DNA of 34,081 bases, taken from positions 1 through 34,081 of the forward strand of contig WTGG01000027.1 in NCBI GenBank assembly GCA_011523685.1. The letters run 5' to 3'. Numbering within the stretch: the stretch's first letter is position 1; each line of letters opens with the position of its first letter. A model generated the notes under the pieces. The model was not told where the DNA came from. It saw nothing but the letters and a program-made list of their open reading frames with translations, and did not search any database. Source of the stretch: Coxiellaceae bacterium (GTDB lineage: Bacteria; Pseudomonadota; Gammaproteobacteria; Coxiellales; Coxiellaceae). Both the position numbers and the translations under genes were made by a program. Positions 16,569-25,672 of this stretch are shown here, piece by piece.

Positions 16569-17588
16569 TCAGTGATTGATGTGCGACAGCACGTGATCCG
16601 ATGAGAGTTGCGTCAAACAATGACGATGACCAAACTGGCAGGTACGTTTAAAACAAGGCTGACAAGACAAACTGAGAGAAACAATTTCAGCCTTAACGGA
16701 TAACGGTGGAGTAAACCGTGGCGAAGACGACCCATACACACAAATCACTCGGCGCCCTAATGCACAAGCGACGTGCATCAAACCGGAGTCGTTGGTGACC
16801 ACCAGATCAACCAGTGACAGCAAATCAATCGCCTCACCCAAGGCAGTCTGACCTGCCAAATCCATACAACGCCCCTGACACATCTGATTGATTTCTGCTG
16901 TAATACCCTGATCTTTCAATGACCCAAATAACCACACCTGCCAGCCTTGGTCCAACTGATGCTTAGCCACTTCTCCATAATGTTCAGCCGGCCACTGTTT
17001 TGCATCGCCAAATTCCGCACCCGGACACAACGCCAATATAGACTGACCACCTTGATTGGCCATTGATAGACGATGCATTGCAGCTGTGGCATCTTGAGTG
17101 TGTAACACAGGATAGTACTGTTGCGAAATATTAGGCTTTTGACTTGGGTTAGCTAAAAACAATAAACGCTCCAACATGGTTGGCAGCAGTGTTTTATCAA
17201 GACGATGATAATCATTCAATAAACCAAAACGCTGCTCACCCAAAAATCCTGTTCTGACTGGTATCTTAGCGAGCCAGGGAATAAGAGCAGATTTCCAAGA
17301 CCCTGGAATAACAATGGCCTGGTCATAAGCTTGCTGCTTTAATTCATAGCCAAGCTGTCGTCGCTTTTTCCATGAAAACTCACCATGCTGAATATCATGC
17401 GTAATAGCCTCTCGCACACCTGGCATACGCGCTATGACAGGCGAACTCCATTGTGGCGCTAAAATATCAATATGAGGATCTTGGTAAGTCTGATGCAGTG
17501 CTGCACATAATGACTGAGTCATCACCATATCACCAACCCAAGAAGGACCGACAATTAAAACCTTAGGAGATTCATTGGGAACTAACAT
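16569..17588 (-). CDS. waaF: ADP-heptose:LPS heptosyltransferase II
   Basis: A 339-residue GT9 glycosyltransferase that adds the second L-glycero-D-manno-heptose to the LPS inner core at the cytoplasmic face of the inner membrane. Landmarks are the N-terminal VGPSWVGDMVMTQ (13-25), PGSWKSALIPW, the nucleotide-binding CPGAEFGDAKQWP, and the VTNDSGLMHVA motif with VYGSSSPRFTPP near the C-terminus, all typical of WaaF rather than WaaC. A perfect GGAGG lies 8 bp before the ATG. It is 39 bp downstream of der on the same strand. Its presence implies a heptose-containing core, although no other LPS genes are in this window. Confidence 0.95.
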   Translation of the reverse strand: MLVPNESPKVLIVGPSWVGDMVMTQSLCAALHQTYQDPHIDILAPQWSSPVIARMPGVREAITHDIQHGEFSWKKRRQLGYELKQQAYDQAIVIPGSWKSALIPWLAKIPVRTGFLGEQRFGLLNDYHRLDKTLLPTMLERLLFLANPSQKPNISQQYYPVLHTQDATAAMHRLSMANQGGQSILALCPGAEFGDAKQWPAEHYGEVAKHQLDQGWQVWLFGSLKDQGITAEINQMCQGRCMDLAGQTALGEAIDLLSLVDLVVTNDSGLMHVACALGRRVICVYGSSSPRFTPPLSVKAEIVSLSLSCQPCFKRTCQFGHRHCLTQLSSDHVLSHINH

Positions 17589-17627
17589 GATTGAGACCTC
17601 CTTAAATCAGCACACTTAGAACCATTA

Positions 17628-18950
17628 TTAGGCATCATAGGGATTACTATCCTCGCGACATTCAATCACTACAGGCAGACCTTTCAATTGAAACGTCTCT
17701 CTAAAATAATTCGATAAATAGCGACGATAAGAGCCAGGCATTGCTCGGAGTTGCTTACCATGAATCACGATCACTAAAGGAAATCGACTACCAATATGCG
17801 CATAGCGACATTTCATCCTGCGACCTTTCACCAAAGGAGGCTGATGCACTTGCACGGCTTTTTCCAAAGCGCGTGTTACTTGTGCTGTGGGTAGTTCTTG
17901 TGAAACAGAATCGTTAATTTCATCAATCGCATTAAACAAACACCCAACACCCGTACCATGCAACGCAGAAATATGATAACGGCGCGCAAAATGCACAAAA
18001 CTAAGTTGACGATCTAATGCCTGCATGACTTGGTCACGATCGTATTCATCCATACCATCCCATTTATTGATCGCAATAACCAATCCTTTACCTAAATCAC
18101 AGACACGACCAATAAGCTTTAAATCTTGATCAGTCAGACCATCGCGAGCATCAATAACCACCACCACAATGTTCGCATGCTGCATGGCTTGCAGTGTTTT
18201 CACGATAGAAAACTTCTCAATGGCTTCAGATACTTTACCTCGACGACGAACACCAGCTGTATCAATCAGCGTATAGGTTTTACCGCGTCTTTCAAACGGG
18301 ACAGGAATACTGTCTCGCGTTGTACCTGGGTGATCTAATACAACGACACGCTCTTCGCCTAATATGCGATTGATTAATGTTGATTTACCAACATTGGGAC
18401 GCCCCACGATAGCAATGGGAATACCCGTGCAATCATCTGCTGTTAATTCTGAATGATCTAGTTCAGGTAACACCTCCGTCATCACCTTTTCGATACCACG
18501 ACCAATCGTGGCCGCAATCGCAACCGCTTCACCCAGACCTAATGCATAACATTCAGCAACCACAGCAGCGACATCATCACGATCCGATTTATTAATAACC
18601 ACTCGAACTTTATCGGCATAGGTTTGACGCAAAAATAAAGCAATCTCCTCATCGGCTGATGTAACACCATCATGAGCATCCACCATGAATAAAATCACAT
18701 CGGCCTCATCCATGGCTTGATTCACCTGAGGATCAGTCATTTCTGTAATCTGAGGATGATCGGGCTCTGCTAAACCGCCGGTATCAATGACGATATAAGG
18801 TGATGGCCCCACCTGACCCTGACCGTATTGGCGATCACGAGTAACGCCTGGCATATCGTATACCAACGCATTTTTGGTTTTAGTGAGATGATTAAACAGT
18901 GTCGACTTCCCAACATTAGGACGCCCCACCAAAGCAACTACGGGCAACAT
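17628..18950 (-). CDS. der: Ribosome biogenesis GTPase Der (EngA)
   Basis: 440 residues with the diagnostic tandem GTPase domains: the first G1 GRPNVGKS at 9-16 with DTGG and NKSD, the second G1 at 183-190 with DTAGVRRRGK and NKWD, and a C-terminal KH-like domain ending GLPVVIECREDSNPYDA. Der is essential in most bacteria and promotes 50S subunit maturation. The start ATG at 18950 follows a GAGAT-type site. It is first in a two-gene unit with waaF, and a 16-bp palindrome lies 35 bp upstream of its start. Confidence 0.98.
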   Translation of the reverse strand: MLPVVALVGRPNVGKSTLFNHLTKTKNALVYDMPGVTRDRQYGQGQVGPSPYIVIDTGGLAEPDHPQITEMTDPQVNQAMDEADVILFMVDAHDGVTSADEEIALFLRQTYADKVRVVINKSDRDDVAAVVAECYALGLGEAVAIAATIGRGIEKVMTEVLPELDHSELTADDCTGIPIAIVGRPNVGKSTLINRILGEERVVVLDHPGTTRDSIPVPFERRGKTYTLIDTAGVRRRGKVSEAIEKFSIVKTLQAMQHANIVVVVIDARDGLTDQDLKLIGRVCDLGKGLVIAINKWDGMDEYDRDQVMQALDRQLSFVHFARRYHISALHGTGVGCLFNAIDEINDSVSQELPTAQVTRALEKAVQVHQPPLVKGRRMKCRYAHIGSRFPLVIVIHGKQLRAMPGSYRRYLSNYFRETFQLKGLPVVIECREDSNPYDA

Positions 18951-18984
18951 GATGATAATCTCTATGAAAAAAGAGCGCCTAGTC

Positions 18985-19000
18985 TACCTGAATACAGGTA
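18985..19000. promoter_or_regulatory. 16-bp palindrome between der and the MoaD-like gene
   Basis: TACCTG-AATA-CAGGTA is a perfect 6-bp inverted repeat with a 4-bp centre, placed 35 bp upstream of der and about 107 bp upstream of the divergent MoaD-like gene. Position and symmetry suit an operator for a dimeric regulator. I cannot name the regulator; it does not match the LexA consensus spacing. Confidence 0.35.
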
Positions 19001-19106
19001 AAATTACAGCACTGACAGCAATGCTTAAGTGGCTAGACTCACTTGCAGTTATTCGAATGAGACATTAAGGTGTTAGCTCCCCATATCAGCACAATAAGGA
19101 CTTGTC

Positions 19107-19385
19107 ATGGATATCACCTTTCACTTCAATTTACCCTTAAATCAGCGACTTAATAAAGATAGCTTAACACTCACCATTCAACCCGAATCCACCTTACAAC
19201 ATGCTATAGAACAACTTGCCTCGACCTTACCCAGCCACATCCAAGCACTATTTCAACAAGACGATAATCCAATAACCTCATTTTTAGTCTATATGGTCAA
19301 CCAACAAAAAATTCATGATCCATCTCAGCATAGATTAAATAATAACGACCAGATCACTGTTTTATCACCGATGGCAGGCGGATAA
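19107..19385 (+). CDS. MoaD/ThiS-family ubiquitin-like sulfur carrier (orphan)
   Basis: 92 residues ending in the obligatory Gly-Gly (LSPMAGG). The HRLNNNDQITVLSPMAGG tail and the N-terminal beta-strand pattern match MoaD/ThiS sulfur carriers, whose C-terminal glycine is adenylated and thiocarboxylated by an E1-like enzyme, serving molybdopterin or thiamine synthesis or another sulfur-transfer pathway. The MAGG ending favours a MoaD-type protein. No MoaE, MoeB, ThiF or ThiG gene is nearby, so the pathway is uncertain. AAGGA stands before the ATG. Confidence 0.8.
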   Translation: MDITFHFNLPLNQRLNKDSLTLTIQPESTLQHAIEQLASTLPSHIQALFQQDDNPITSFLVYMVNQQKIHDPSQHRLNNNDQITVLSPMAGG

Positions 19386-19431
19386 AGCCAACATAGCCCA
19401 TTTATTTAACTTTTACTTAAGGTTTTAAAAG

Positions 19432-19437
19432 TATAAT
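19432..19437 (+). promoter_or_regulatory. Possible -10 box for the coiled-coil protein gene
   Basis: A consensus TATAAT lies 42 bp upstream of the start at 19480. No good -35 lies at the normal distance, so this is only a candidate. Confidence 0.3.
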
Positions 19438-19479
19438 GACCGTTATATCAACAAACTCTTAAACCACTAGGAAAAAAAC

Positions 19480-19800
19480 ATGGCTAAAAAACTACTACCT
19501 ATTTTAATCATCACCTCACTACTAACCCCTCTAGCCACTTTTGCTCAAACGGACACCCCCAATGACAGCAAAGCAGCACTAGCCAAGGTACAAACACAAA
19601 TTCAACATGTCGCTGACAGTATCCCGCAACAAATACAAGCCTCACAAGCAACAACCAATGCAGCGATTGCCAAACAACAACAAGCTATCCAAGAACAACT
19701 TGCACATTTACAGTCTGAGATTGAACAACTACAAAAACAAAATCAAACCTCAATAACAGGCCTACAAAAAGAAATTCAAGCTCTGCAAAATAAAGGGTGA
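19480..19800 (+). CDS. Secreted Gln-rich coiled-coil protein, unknown function
   Basis: 106 residues: a signal peptide (1-22, ending TFAQT) followed by an almost entirely helical Gln/Ala-rich segment with heptad-like spacing of Ile and Leu (about 30-104: IQEQLAHLQSEIEQLQ, ITGLQKEIQALQ). Probably a periplasmic oligomeric coiled coil. There is no lipobox, no C-terminal barrel and no catalytic motif. It lies between the MoaD-like gene and mvaB, apparently with its own promoter. Small coiled-coil periplasmic proteins can be chaperones or envelope spacers, but no specific role is supported. Confidence 0.75.
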   Translation: MAKKLLPILIITSLLTPLATFAQTDTPNDSKAALAKVQTQIQHVADSIPQQIQASQATTNAAIAKQQQAIQEQLAHLQSEIEQLQKQNQTSITGLQKEIQALQNKG

Positions 19801-19819
19801 TGTCTCATCGCTGGCAGAA

Positions 19820-19848
19820 TTGTGAATATTACAGCCATCAGGTATGTT
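19820..19848 (+). promoter_or_regulatory. Probable sigma70 promoter of mvaB
   Basis: TTGTGA (19820-19825) and TATGTT (19843-19848) are 17 bp apart, ideal spacing, about 40 bp upstream of the mvaB start. Confidence 0.5.
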
Positions 19849-19887
19849 ATCTTTTGATAATATCGCTTAAGGAAAAGGAAACATCAC

Positions 19888-20790
19888 ATGAAACTACCGC
19901 AAGCTATTAATCTTATTGAGGTCGGTCCTCGTGATGGTTTACAAGCCTTAACTCCCTTTATTCCAACTGACATTAAACTGGCTTTTATTAATCACCTAAA
20001 AGAAGCTGGCATTAATACGATTGAAGCCACAAGCTTTGTTTCTCCCAAGGCTGTTCCACAGATGAAAGATCATCACGCCGTTATGTCAGCTTTAGATCTG
20101 AATCAACAGACTCGCTACCCTGTTCTTATCCCCAATCGTCAAGGTTTAGACAACGCTATTAATTGTGGTGTTAAAGATATCGCTGTATTCACAGCCGCAT
20201 CGAATACGTTCTCTAAAAAAAACACCGGCATGTCTATCGCTGACAGCTTAACTGAAATAGAACACATCATTACGATGGCTAAAGAAAAAGGTATACGAAT
20301 ACGAGCCTATATTTCATGCATCACAGACTGCCCTTATGAAGGCAGCATAACGCCATCTGCTGTAGAAGCTCTTGTATCCCAATTACGTCAATTGGGTGCA
20401 GATAGTATTGCGTTGGGTGAAACTCTCGGCAAAGCGACGCCTTATCAAATTCTCAATGTCATTGATGCTGCCGCCAAACACGCTCCCATGTACTCACTGG
20501 CATTACACTGTCATAACACCTACGGGCAAGCACTCACCAACATTTATGCTGCTTTACAAGCAGGCATCACCACCTTCGACGCATCAGCAGCAGGCCTTGG
20601 CGGATGTCCATTTGCACCTGGCGCTGCAGGCAATGTTGCAACAGAAGATGTGGTCTACTTATGTGAAGGCTTAGGCATTCACACCGGCATCAACCTAGAC
20701 AAATTGATAGCAGCAAGTCATCCTATCCTGTCTTGCCTGGGACAAGATAATCACTCTCACGTGGCGCAAGCCAGAATATCGTGCCAATAA
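19888..20790 (+). CDS. mvaB: Hydroxymethylglutaryl-CoA lyase
   Basis: A 300-residue TIM-barrel enzyme that cleaves HMG-CoA to acetyl-CoA and acetoacetate, the last step of leucine breakdown. Motifs: IEVGPRDGLQ (10-19) with the catalytic Arg-Asp, the metal-binding HCHNTYG, and the cysteine loop GGCPFAPGAAGNVATED, the HMG-CoA lyase signature that separates it from isopropylmalate synthases. AAGGAAAAGG lies before the ATG. The other leucine-degradation genes (isovaleryl-CoA dehydrogenase, methylcrotonyl-CoA carboxylase) are not adjacent, unlike in many proteobacteria. Confidence 0.96.
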   Translation: MKLPQAINLIEVGPRDGLQALTPFIPTDIKLAFINHLKEAGINTIEATSFVSPKAVPQMKDHHAVMSALDLNQQTRYPVLIPNRQGLDNAINCGVKDIAVFTAASNTFSKKNTGMSIADSLTEIEHIITMAKEKGIRIRAYISCITDCPYEGSITPSAVEALVSQLRQLGADSIALGETLGKATPYQILNVIDAAAKHAPMYSLALHCHNTYGQALTNIYAALQAGITTFDASAAGLGGCPFAPGAAGNVATEDVVYLCEGLGIHTGINLDKLIAASHPILSCLGQDNHSHVAQARISCQ

Positions 20791-20845
20791 ATCATTGCAT
20801 CCTCAGATGTATTCGTTATTATAAAAATCGATTAAACGCAAAACA

Positions 20846-20868
20846 GACTCACTCATGGATTGTGAGTC
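20846..20868 (+). other. Stem-loop in the mvaB-dsbA-like gap
   Basis: GACTCAC (20846-20852) pairs with GTGAGTC (20862-20868) across a 9-nt loop, 26 bp upstream of the DsbA-like start. No T run follows on either side, so it is more likely a 5' UTR structure or processing site than a terminator. Confidence 0.35.
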
Positions 20869-20893
20869 GCTAACATCTAGAAAGGAATCGAGC

Positions 20894-21685
20894 ATGAATA
20901 AAACACCACAACTATTAACCCTGTTTTTAAGCACCTTGATTGGCTGCTCTGTATCATTAGCATCAGATCAGGATACCTCTGTCAAAGTCTCTGACACTCA
21001 ATACTCTCCTGAAGATGTCGCAGCAATACAAACTATTGTGCGTGACTACCTCATCTCCCACCCACAAGTGATCGCAGAAGCCTCCATTGCACTGCGCAAG
21101 CAGCAACAAGAAGAACAACAACGTTTAGCCCAACAAGCTATCAAAGATAACATGCAAGCTCTGTTTCATGAGAAAGCTTCTCCAATATTAGGTAACGCCA
21201 ATGGGCCATTAGTTTTAGTCGAGTTTTTTGATTACCAATGTGGTTATTGCAAACACATGACACCCGTCATCAACACCCTGTTGAAAAACAATAATAACCT
21301 TAAAGTGGTGTTTAAAGAGCTTCCAATTTTTGGGGGTAACTCTGCAGTTGCTGCTCAAGCAGCACTAGCCGTATATCAAATTAACCCAAAACAGTATGGT
21401 GCATTTAACAAAGCCTTACTATCTCAAAAAGAACGTCTCACTAAAGATGGCATTATGGCCATTGCTAAAGAGCAAGGCATTAATCTAAAACAGCTTCAAA
21501 CAGCGATGAAGTCAAAAGCCGTGACTCAAGAACTCCAAAAAACGAAACAGCTCTCTCAAGCCATGGGTTTTTCAGGTACTCCAGCATTGGTTATAGCCAA
21601 CACTCAAACTGAGCAATTTGAAGTGATTCGTGGTGCGAGCTCTGCAGACGTTTTACAAGACAAACTGAATCAGTTACAAAGCTAG
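20894..21685 (+). CDS. DsbA-family thiol-disulfide protein, Com1-like
   Basis: 263 residues: signal sequence, a Gln-rich helical dimerisation-like region (about 40-95), then a thioredoxin-fold domain with the active site C116-G-Y-C119 (FFDYQCGYCKHM) and the cis-proline loop GFSGTPALVI. It matches DsbA-like proteins typified by Coxiella Com1 and Legionella DsbA2, envelope disulfide oxidoreductases or isomerases. The ATG at 20894 has AAAGGA upstream; a longer frame from 20855 starts within a stem-loop. The signal region contains L-I-G-C at 15-18, a passable lipobox, so it could be a lipoprotein instead of being cleaved after SLAS. A strong terminator follows. Confidence 0.92.
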   Translation: MNKTPQLLTLFLSTLIGCSVSLASDQDTSVKVSDTQYSPEDVAAIQTIVRDYLISHPQVIAEASIALRKQQQEEQQRLAQQAIKDNMQALFHEKASPILGNANGPLVLVEFFDYQCGYCKHMTPVINTLLKNNNNLKVVFKELPIFGGNSAVAAQAALAVYQINPKQYGAFNKALLSQKERLTKDGIMAIAKEQGINLKQLQTAMKSKAVTQELQKTKQLSQAMGFSGTPALVIANTQTEQFEVIRGASSADVLQDKLNQLQS

Positions 21686-21699
21686 CCGATGATCTAACA

Positions 21700-21734
21700 C
21701 TCGGCGCAGCCTATTGGGTGGCGCCGAGATTTTT
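21700..21734 (+). terminator. Rho-independent terminator of the DsbA-like gene
   Basis: CTCGGCGC (21700-21707) and GCGCCGAG (21721-21728) form a perfect 8-bp GC-rich stem followed by ATTTTTG, 14 bp after the stop codon. Confidence 0.85.
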
Positions 21735-21888
21735 GCTAAGTGCGTTATCTACTATACCAACCACACACTCAACCCATTATCCTGACTTATAAAAAATATC
21801 GCTGTATTCAACTCAATAATAAAGACCACTGAATACAAACATCAATCTATCAGTAATACTAGAATATTCACCCATCAGAAAACCTCAA

Positions 21889-21945
21889 TTACGCAACCTG
21901 ATGACGAGAGCGTTGCTTTGATGATCGAGGTGACGATGCTGTTGA
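21889..21945 (-). other. In-frame continuation of the RhlE tail beyond its TGA
   Basis: Immediately after the rhlE stop (TGA, 21946-21948) the same frame gives 18 more codons, STASSPRSSKQRSRHQVA, then TAA at 21889. The Ser/Arg composition matches the preceding tail exactly, so the TGA is probably a recent mutation, or is read through part of the time. Confidence 0.5.
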
Positions 21946-23388
21946 TCATGAAGCATGACCAGAACCATTACGTGACTGATTATTCGAACGTCGCACTGAA
22001 GATCGTCTTAAAGATGATCCTGATCTCGAACCCTGATTAGAACTTTGGCGTGACTGATCACTGGAACGACGTGATGTAGATCGTCTCGAAGATGATCCTG
22101 ATCGTGAACCTTCATTAGACCGTTGTCGTGATGAAGAACCTGAACGACGACCTGATGAGTCACTCTGTGTTGATGCTTGTTTTCGGCGAGCCTTTTTGGC
22201 TTGGCCGTTTTTTAAGGATGATTTGCCTGATAACCTAACACCCAACTGTGTCACAGGAACATCATGAACGGGCTCGAAGTCATCCACCAACTCGCGGGTT
22301 AAGACTTGCTTTATCAAATGTTCGATTGCCGATAAAAGATGCACTTCATCGGCACTGACTAAGGATATCGCCTCACCTTTAGCCCCTGCACGCCCTGTTC
22401 GACCAATCCGATGCACATAGTCTTCCGCTACATTGGGTAAATCAAAGTTCACCACTTGAGGCAACAACTCAATATCAATACCCCGAGCAGCCACATCGGT
22501 TGCTACTAACACAGTGGCATCACCGGATTTAAAATTCGCTAGCGCTTTTAAACGAGCATTTTGACTTTTGTTACCATGAATCGCCTCTGCGAGCACACCT
22601 TTGGCACTTAAAAATTTAACCAATTGATTTGCGCGATGCTTGGTACGTGTGAATACCAACAGTTTTTTCCACGCACGGTCTGTCATGAGATTAAATAGTA
22701 ATTCAGATTTCTTTTTCTGATCGACCGGGTGAACCCAATGCTTCACACTTTTTACCGTTGTATTTTTAGGGTTCAGTGAAATTTCAACTGGCTCTCGCAG
22801 AAGACCTTGAGCTAATTGTCGAATCTCATTGGAGAAGGTTGCTGAAAACAGTAAGTTTTGACGTTTAGGTGGCAATATCGCGAGTATTTTTCGAATATCA
22901 CGAATAAACCCCATATCCAACATACGATCAGCTTCATCTAACACCATCACTTGTAAGAACTTAAAGCGCACTGCATTCTGCTCATATAAATCCAATAATC
23001 GACCCGGTGTTGCCACTAAAATATCCGCCCCTTTACGCAGCCGCATCATTTGTGGATTGATTTTCACACCACCATACACCACTGTCGAACGTAAGTCAGT
23101 GTGGCTGCTATAGGCTCTGACACTCTCACCAATCTGAGCGGCCAGTTCTCGTGTGGGCGCTAAAATTAATGCATGCACACTATTGGCACGTGCGCGAGGA
23201 CCGTGAAGCAAACGCTCTAACACCGGCAACACAAAACTGGCCGTTTTACCCGTACCAGTTTGAGCAGCACCCATCACATCCCTGCCCTTGATCACCTCAG
23301 GGATAGCTTGCTGCTGTATGGGGGTAGGCTTGGGATAACGAATAGACTGCAAAATAGACTCTGACAAGCCCATGGATGAAAAAGACAT
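21946..23388 (-). CDS. rhlE: DEAD-box RNA helicase RhlE-like, with repetitive Ser/Arg tail
   Basis: 480 residues from the ATG at 23388; a TTG at 23430 would add 14 residues without support. All DEAD-box motifs are present: Q motif [10 protein letters not shown], Walker A AQTGTGKT at 42-49, PTREL, VATPGR, DEAD in [16 protein letters not shown], and in the second half [11 protein letters not shown] and [10 protein letters not shown]. It unwinds RNA during ribosome assembly or decay. Residues from about 400 on are low-complexity Ser/Arg/Gln with a tandem 26-residue repeat, plausibly an RNA-binding disordered tail. A shorter SR-like extension lies beyond the stop. Confidence 0.95.
   Translation of the reverse strand: MSFSSMGLSESILQSIRYPKPTPIQQQAIPEVIKGRDVMGAAQTGTGKTASFVLPVLERLLHGPRARANSVHALILAPTRELAAQIGESVRAYSSHTDLRSTVVYGGVKINPQMMRLRKGADILVATPGRLLDLYEQNAVRFKFLQVMVLDEADRMLDMGFIRDIRKILAILPPKRQNLLFSATFSNEIRQLAQGLLREPVEISLNPKNTTVKSVKHWVHPVDQKKKSELLFNLMTDRAWKKLLVFTRTKHRANQLVKFLSAKGVLAEAIHGNKSQNARLKALANFKSGDATVLVATDVAARGIDIELLPQVVNFDLPNVAEDYVHRIGRTGRAGAKGEAISLVSADEVHLLSAIEHLIKQVLTRELVDDFEPVHDVPVTQLGVRLSGKSSLKNGQAKKARRKQASTQSDSSGRRSGSSSRQRSNEGSRSGSSSRRSTSRRSSDQSRQSSNQGSRSGSSLRRSSVRRSNNQSRNGSGHAS
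21966..22121 (-). repeat. 78-bp tandem repeat encoding the RhlE Ser/Arg tail
   Basis: Two adjacent copies with a 78-bp period (for example GATCGTCT at 22001 and again at 22079, both followed by near-identical sequence) encode 26-residue units of the NxGSRSGSSxRRS type. A partial third unit extends upstream. Confidence 0.75.
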
Positions 23389-23629
23389 AGCTAACTCACT
23401 GATTTTGAATAAAGGGAAAAAGGTGTTCAATCTGTAAACACGCAGGGTACAGTATAATCCAATAATGTAAAGGTTTTTGAGGCATATAATCAGCTGGATC
23501 GATCAAATAAAGAAAAAACCTTGATCCGTCTCAATCGATAACCAAAAGCATGCTAATGGACGACAGCGAGGATGGCTAGTAATTGGGTTATGGCTTCGAA
23601 TCGTTGGATTTTCCCGAGTTAGTATCTTC

Positions 23630-24343
23630 TTAACTCATTGTTTTTTTATTTTTATTCTTTTGCGAATCTAATTCGTCTTGAATGTCCTTTAAAGAGGCCC
23701 TCAATACAAGCTGCTCATCGCCGCTCCATAATCCGTAGGATTGTTCTAACTTACAACTAATCTCTACCACTAAAGTTGCTCCTTTTTTTCTTTGACAAAT
23801 CGAATCCAAGAGTGCCGATATGGAGTATTTAGGCCTATTGTCACTCCTGCTTTCTAACTCACTTAGCAATTGTTCCATTTGAAATTCAGGATATGCAATA
23901 AGCTGATCCTTACTATCCTTACTGCGAGCGTTTTTATCATCCACGAAACATAACACTTGCAACTTTGCTACGATGGGTGTCCATGATATTTTTTCGAAAA
24001 ATTTTGTTCTAGTAGGAAAATCTTCATTAATGATAGGAACGAAAGCATCAAACAGCGCTGAATTGTAAGTCTCAATCTCTTCAATAATTCGGTCTAATCC
24101 AAGCGCTTTATCCTTATCAATAAAATGCATACGTTGAGCATAGGCCTTTACTTGATCGAATAGGTCTCTAGGAAATACTCTTGCTGCCTCAATAGCATCT
24201 TCGATTTCCTCACCAAATCCCGTAGGTTGGCCTACCTCACTAGAAGAAATTATTAGATCAAAAGTGTTTTTAAAATTTTCAATTTTTTAATTTAAATTTT
24301 CCAGCTTTTTCAAATTTTCTGTGTGTTTATCTTCACTTATCAT
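23630..24343 (-). pseudogene. Hypothetical protein gene with early in-frame TAA
   Basis: An ATG at 24343 with GGAGTGGAGT directly upstream opens a frame that meets TAA at 24287-24289 after 18 codons, then continues in the same frame to the stop at 23630 (237 codons in all). Residues on both sides of the stop are coherent: a heptad-like helix (ENLKKLENLN, then KIENFKNTF), then VGQPTGFGEEIEDAIEAARVFPRDLFDQ. If translated only from the internal ATG at 24130 it gives 166 residues that lack the N-terminal part. No family recognised; the protein is acidic and cytoplasmic-looking. Either a recent nonsense mutation or a sequencing error at an A/T-rich site. Confidence 0.6.
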
Positions 24344-24544
24344 ACTCCACTCCAATTTAACCCAGATAACACAACCGTTTATCACACTAATTGTAGTTCA
24401 GTTATCAATTATTTTCTCAATTCGAGTGCAACTCGCTGATTATAATTACTTTGCAATACTAGATATCACGTGAACGCTATATTGAATAATTAGTCACAAG
24501 AGCAATTAATCACATAAAACCGATTGTAAAGTATCTTAGAAATA

Positions 24545-25672
24545 TTACGCAGACTTGGACGCTTGCTTAACAGGAATCAATGAACCGGTTTGTAGCCAAC
24601 GTTGTTTTCGACCCGTGCGATCGGTAATGTCTCCCGCTAACTGGCCACAAGCTGCTGAGACATCATCACCGCGTGTTTTACGAATACGCGCATTCAGCCC
24701 TGCACTGGCTAACTTACGTTGAAAGGCCAAAATGGTTTCAGGTGAAGACACTTGATACTGTGAACCGTCGAAAGGATTGAATGGAATCAAGTTGACTTTT
24801 GAAGGTACACCCTCTAACACTCGAATCAACTGCTTGGCATGCTGTATGGAATCATTGACACCTTTCAACATGACATATTCAAACATGATAGAACGATCAT
24901 TATTAAAATGTTCGCGACACGCTTGCATCAAATCTTTGATAGGGTATTTTTTATTGATTGGCACCAGTTGATTACGCAACTCATCATTCGGCGCATGCAG
25001 TGACACCGCGAGTGATACCACACTGTCTTCACTCAGTTGACGCATTTTAGGAATCACACCCGAAGTACTCAAAGTCACACGGTATTTTGATAAACCAAAG
25101 GCTAAATCGTTGAGCATAATCGCCATCGAATCACGCACAGGTTCATAGTTTAATAAAGGCTCGCCCATACCCATCATCACGACGTTGGTAATTGCACGCG
25201 ATTTAGCGAAGTTTTCTGACGCTAACTGATTAACGGCCAGCCATAATTGCCCAATGATTTCGCCTTGCGTTAAATTGCGATTAAAGCCTTCTTTACCCGT
25301 CGCACAAAAACTGCAATTAAGTGCGCAACCGACTTGTGACGACACACACAACGTACCGCGATTTTCTTCTGGAATAAAAACCGTTTCAATCAAATTGCCA
25401 TCGGTTAAACGCAGCAGCCATTTAATGGTGCCATCGGTTGCTGTGCGCGTTAAGGCAATTTCAGGGGTTTGGATCACCGTTTCTTCTGATAGACGTTTAC
25501 GTAATGACTGACTGATATCACTCATGGCATCAAAGTCAGTAACGCCTCGCTGATAGATCCATTGAATAAGTTGTTTAACACGAAAACGTTTCTCCCCCCA
25601 GGAAGTCATTAGAGATTCCAGTGACTCGATCGATAAATCGAGTAAATTGATGGGGGGAGTCGTGTCAGTCAT
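24545..25672 (-). CDS. rlmN: 23S rRNA/tRNA adenine-C2 methyltransferase RlmN
   Basis: A 375-residue radical SAM enzyme that methylates C2 of A2503 in 23S rRNA and A37 of some tRNAs. Cluster cysteines C116-x3-C120-x2-C123 ([12 protein letters not shown]), the methyl-carrying C342 (SAACGQL), [17 protein letters not shown] and the C-terminal helix are all in place. Its ATG overlaps the ndk stop by one base (TAATG), so translation is coupled to ndk; the ndk-rlmN order is conserved in many gammaproteobacteria. Confidence 0.97.
   Translation of the reverse strand: MTDTTPPINLLDLSIESLESLMTSWGEKRFRVKQLIQWIYQRGVTDFDAMSDISQSLRKRLSEETVIQTPEIALTRTATDGTIKWLLRLTDGNLIETVFIPEENRGTLCVSSQVGCALNCSFCATGKEGFNRNLTQGEIIGQLWLAVNQLASENFAKSRAITNVVMMGMGEPLLNYEPVRDSMAIMLNDLAFGLSKYRVTLSTSGVIPKMRQLSEDSVVSLAVSLHAPNDELRNQLVPINKKYPIKDLMQACREHFNNDRSIMFEYVMLKGVNDSIQHAKQLIRVLEGVPSKVNLIPFNPFDGSQYQVSSPETILAFQRKLASAGLNARIRKTRGDDVSAACGQLAGDITDRTGRKQRWLQTGSLIPVKQASKSA

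Noticed and set aside
13631-21948. TGA recoded as an amino acid in this organism
   Set aside because: Tryptophan is encoded by TGG throughout, genes such as waaF end in TGA with no conserved extension, and TAA/TAG interruptions also occur. Decay is simpler.
21966-22121. CRISPR-like repeats
   Set aside because: The repeats are directly adjacent coding units of the helicase tail with no spacers.
23580-23620. tRNA T-arm-like sequence (GGCTTCGAATCG)
   Set aside because: The flanking sequence does not fold into acceptor, D or anticodon stems and there is no CCA end; chance match.
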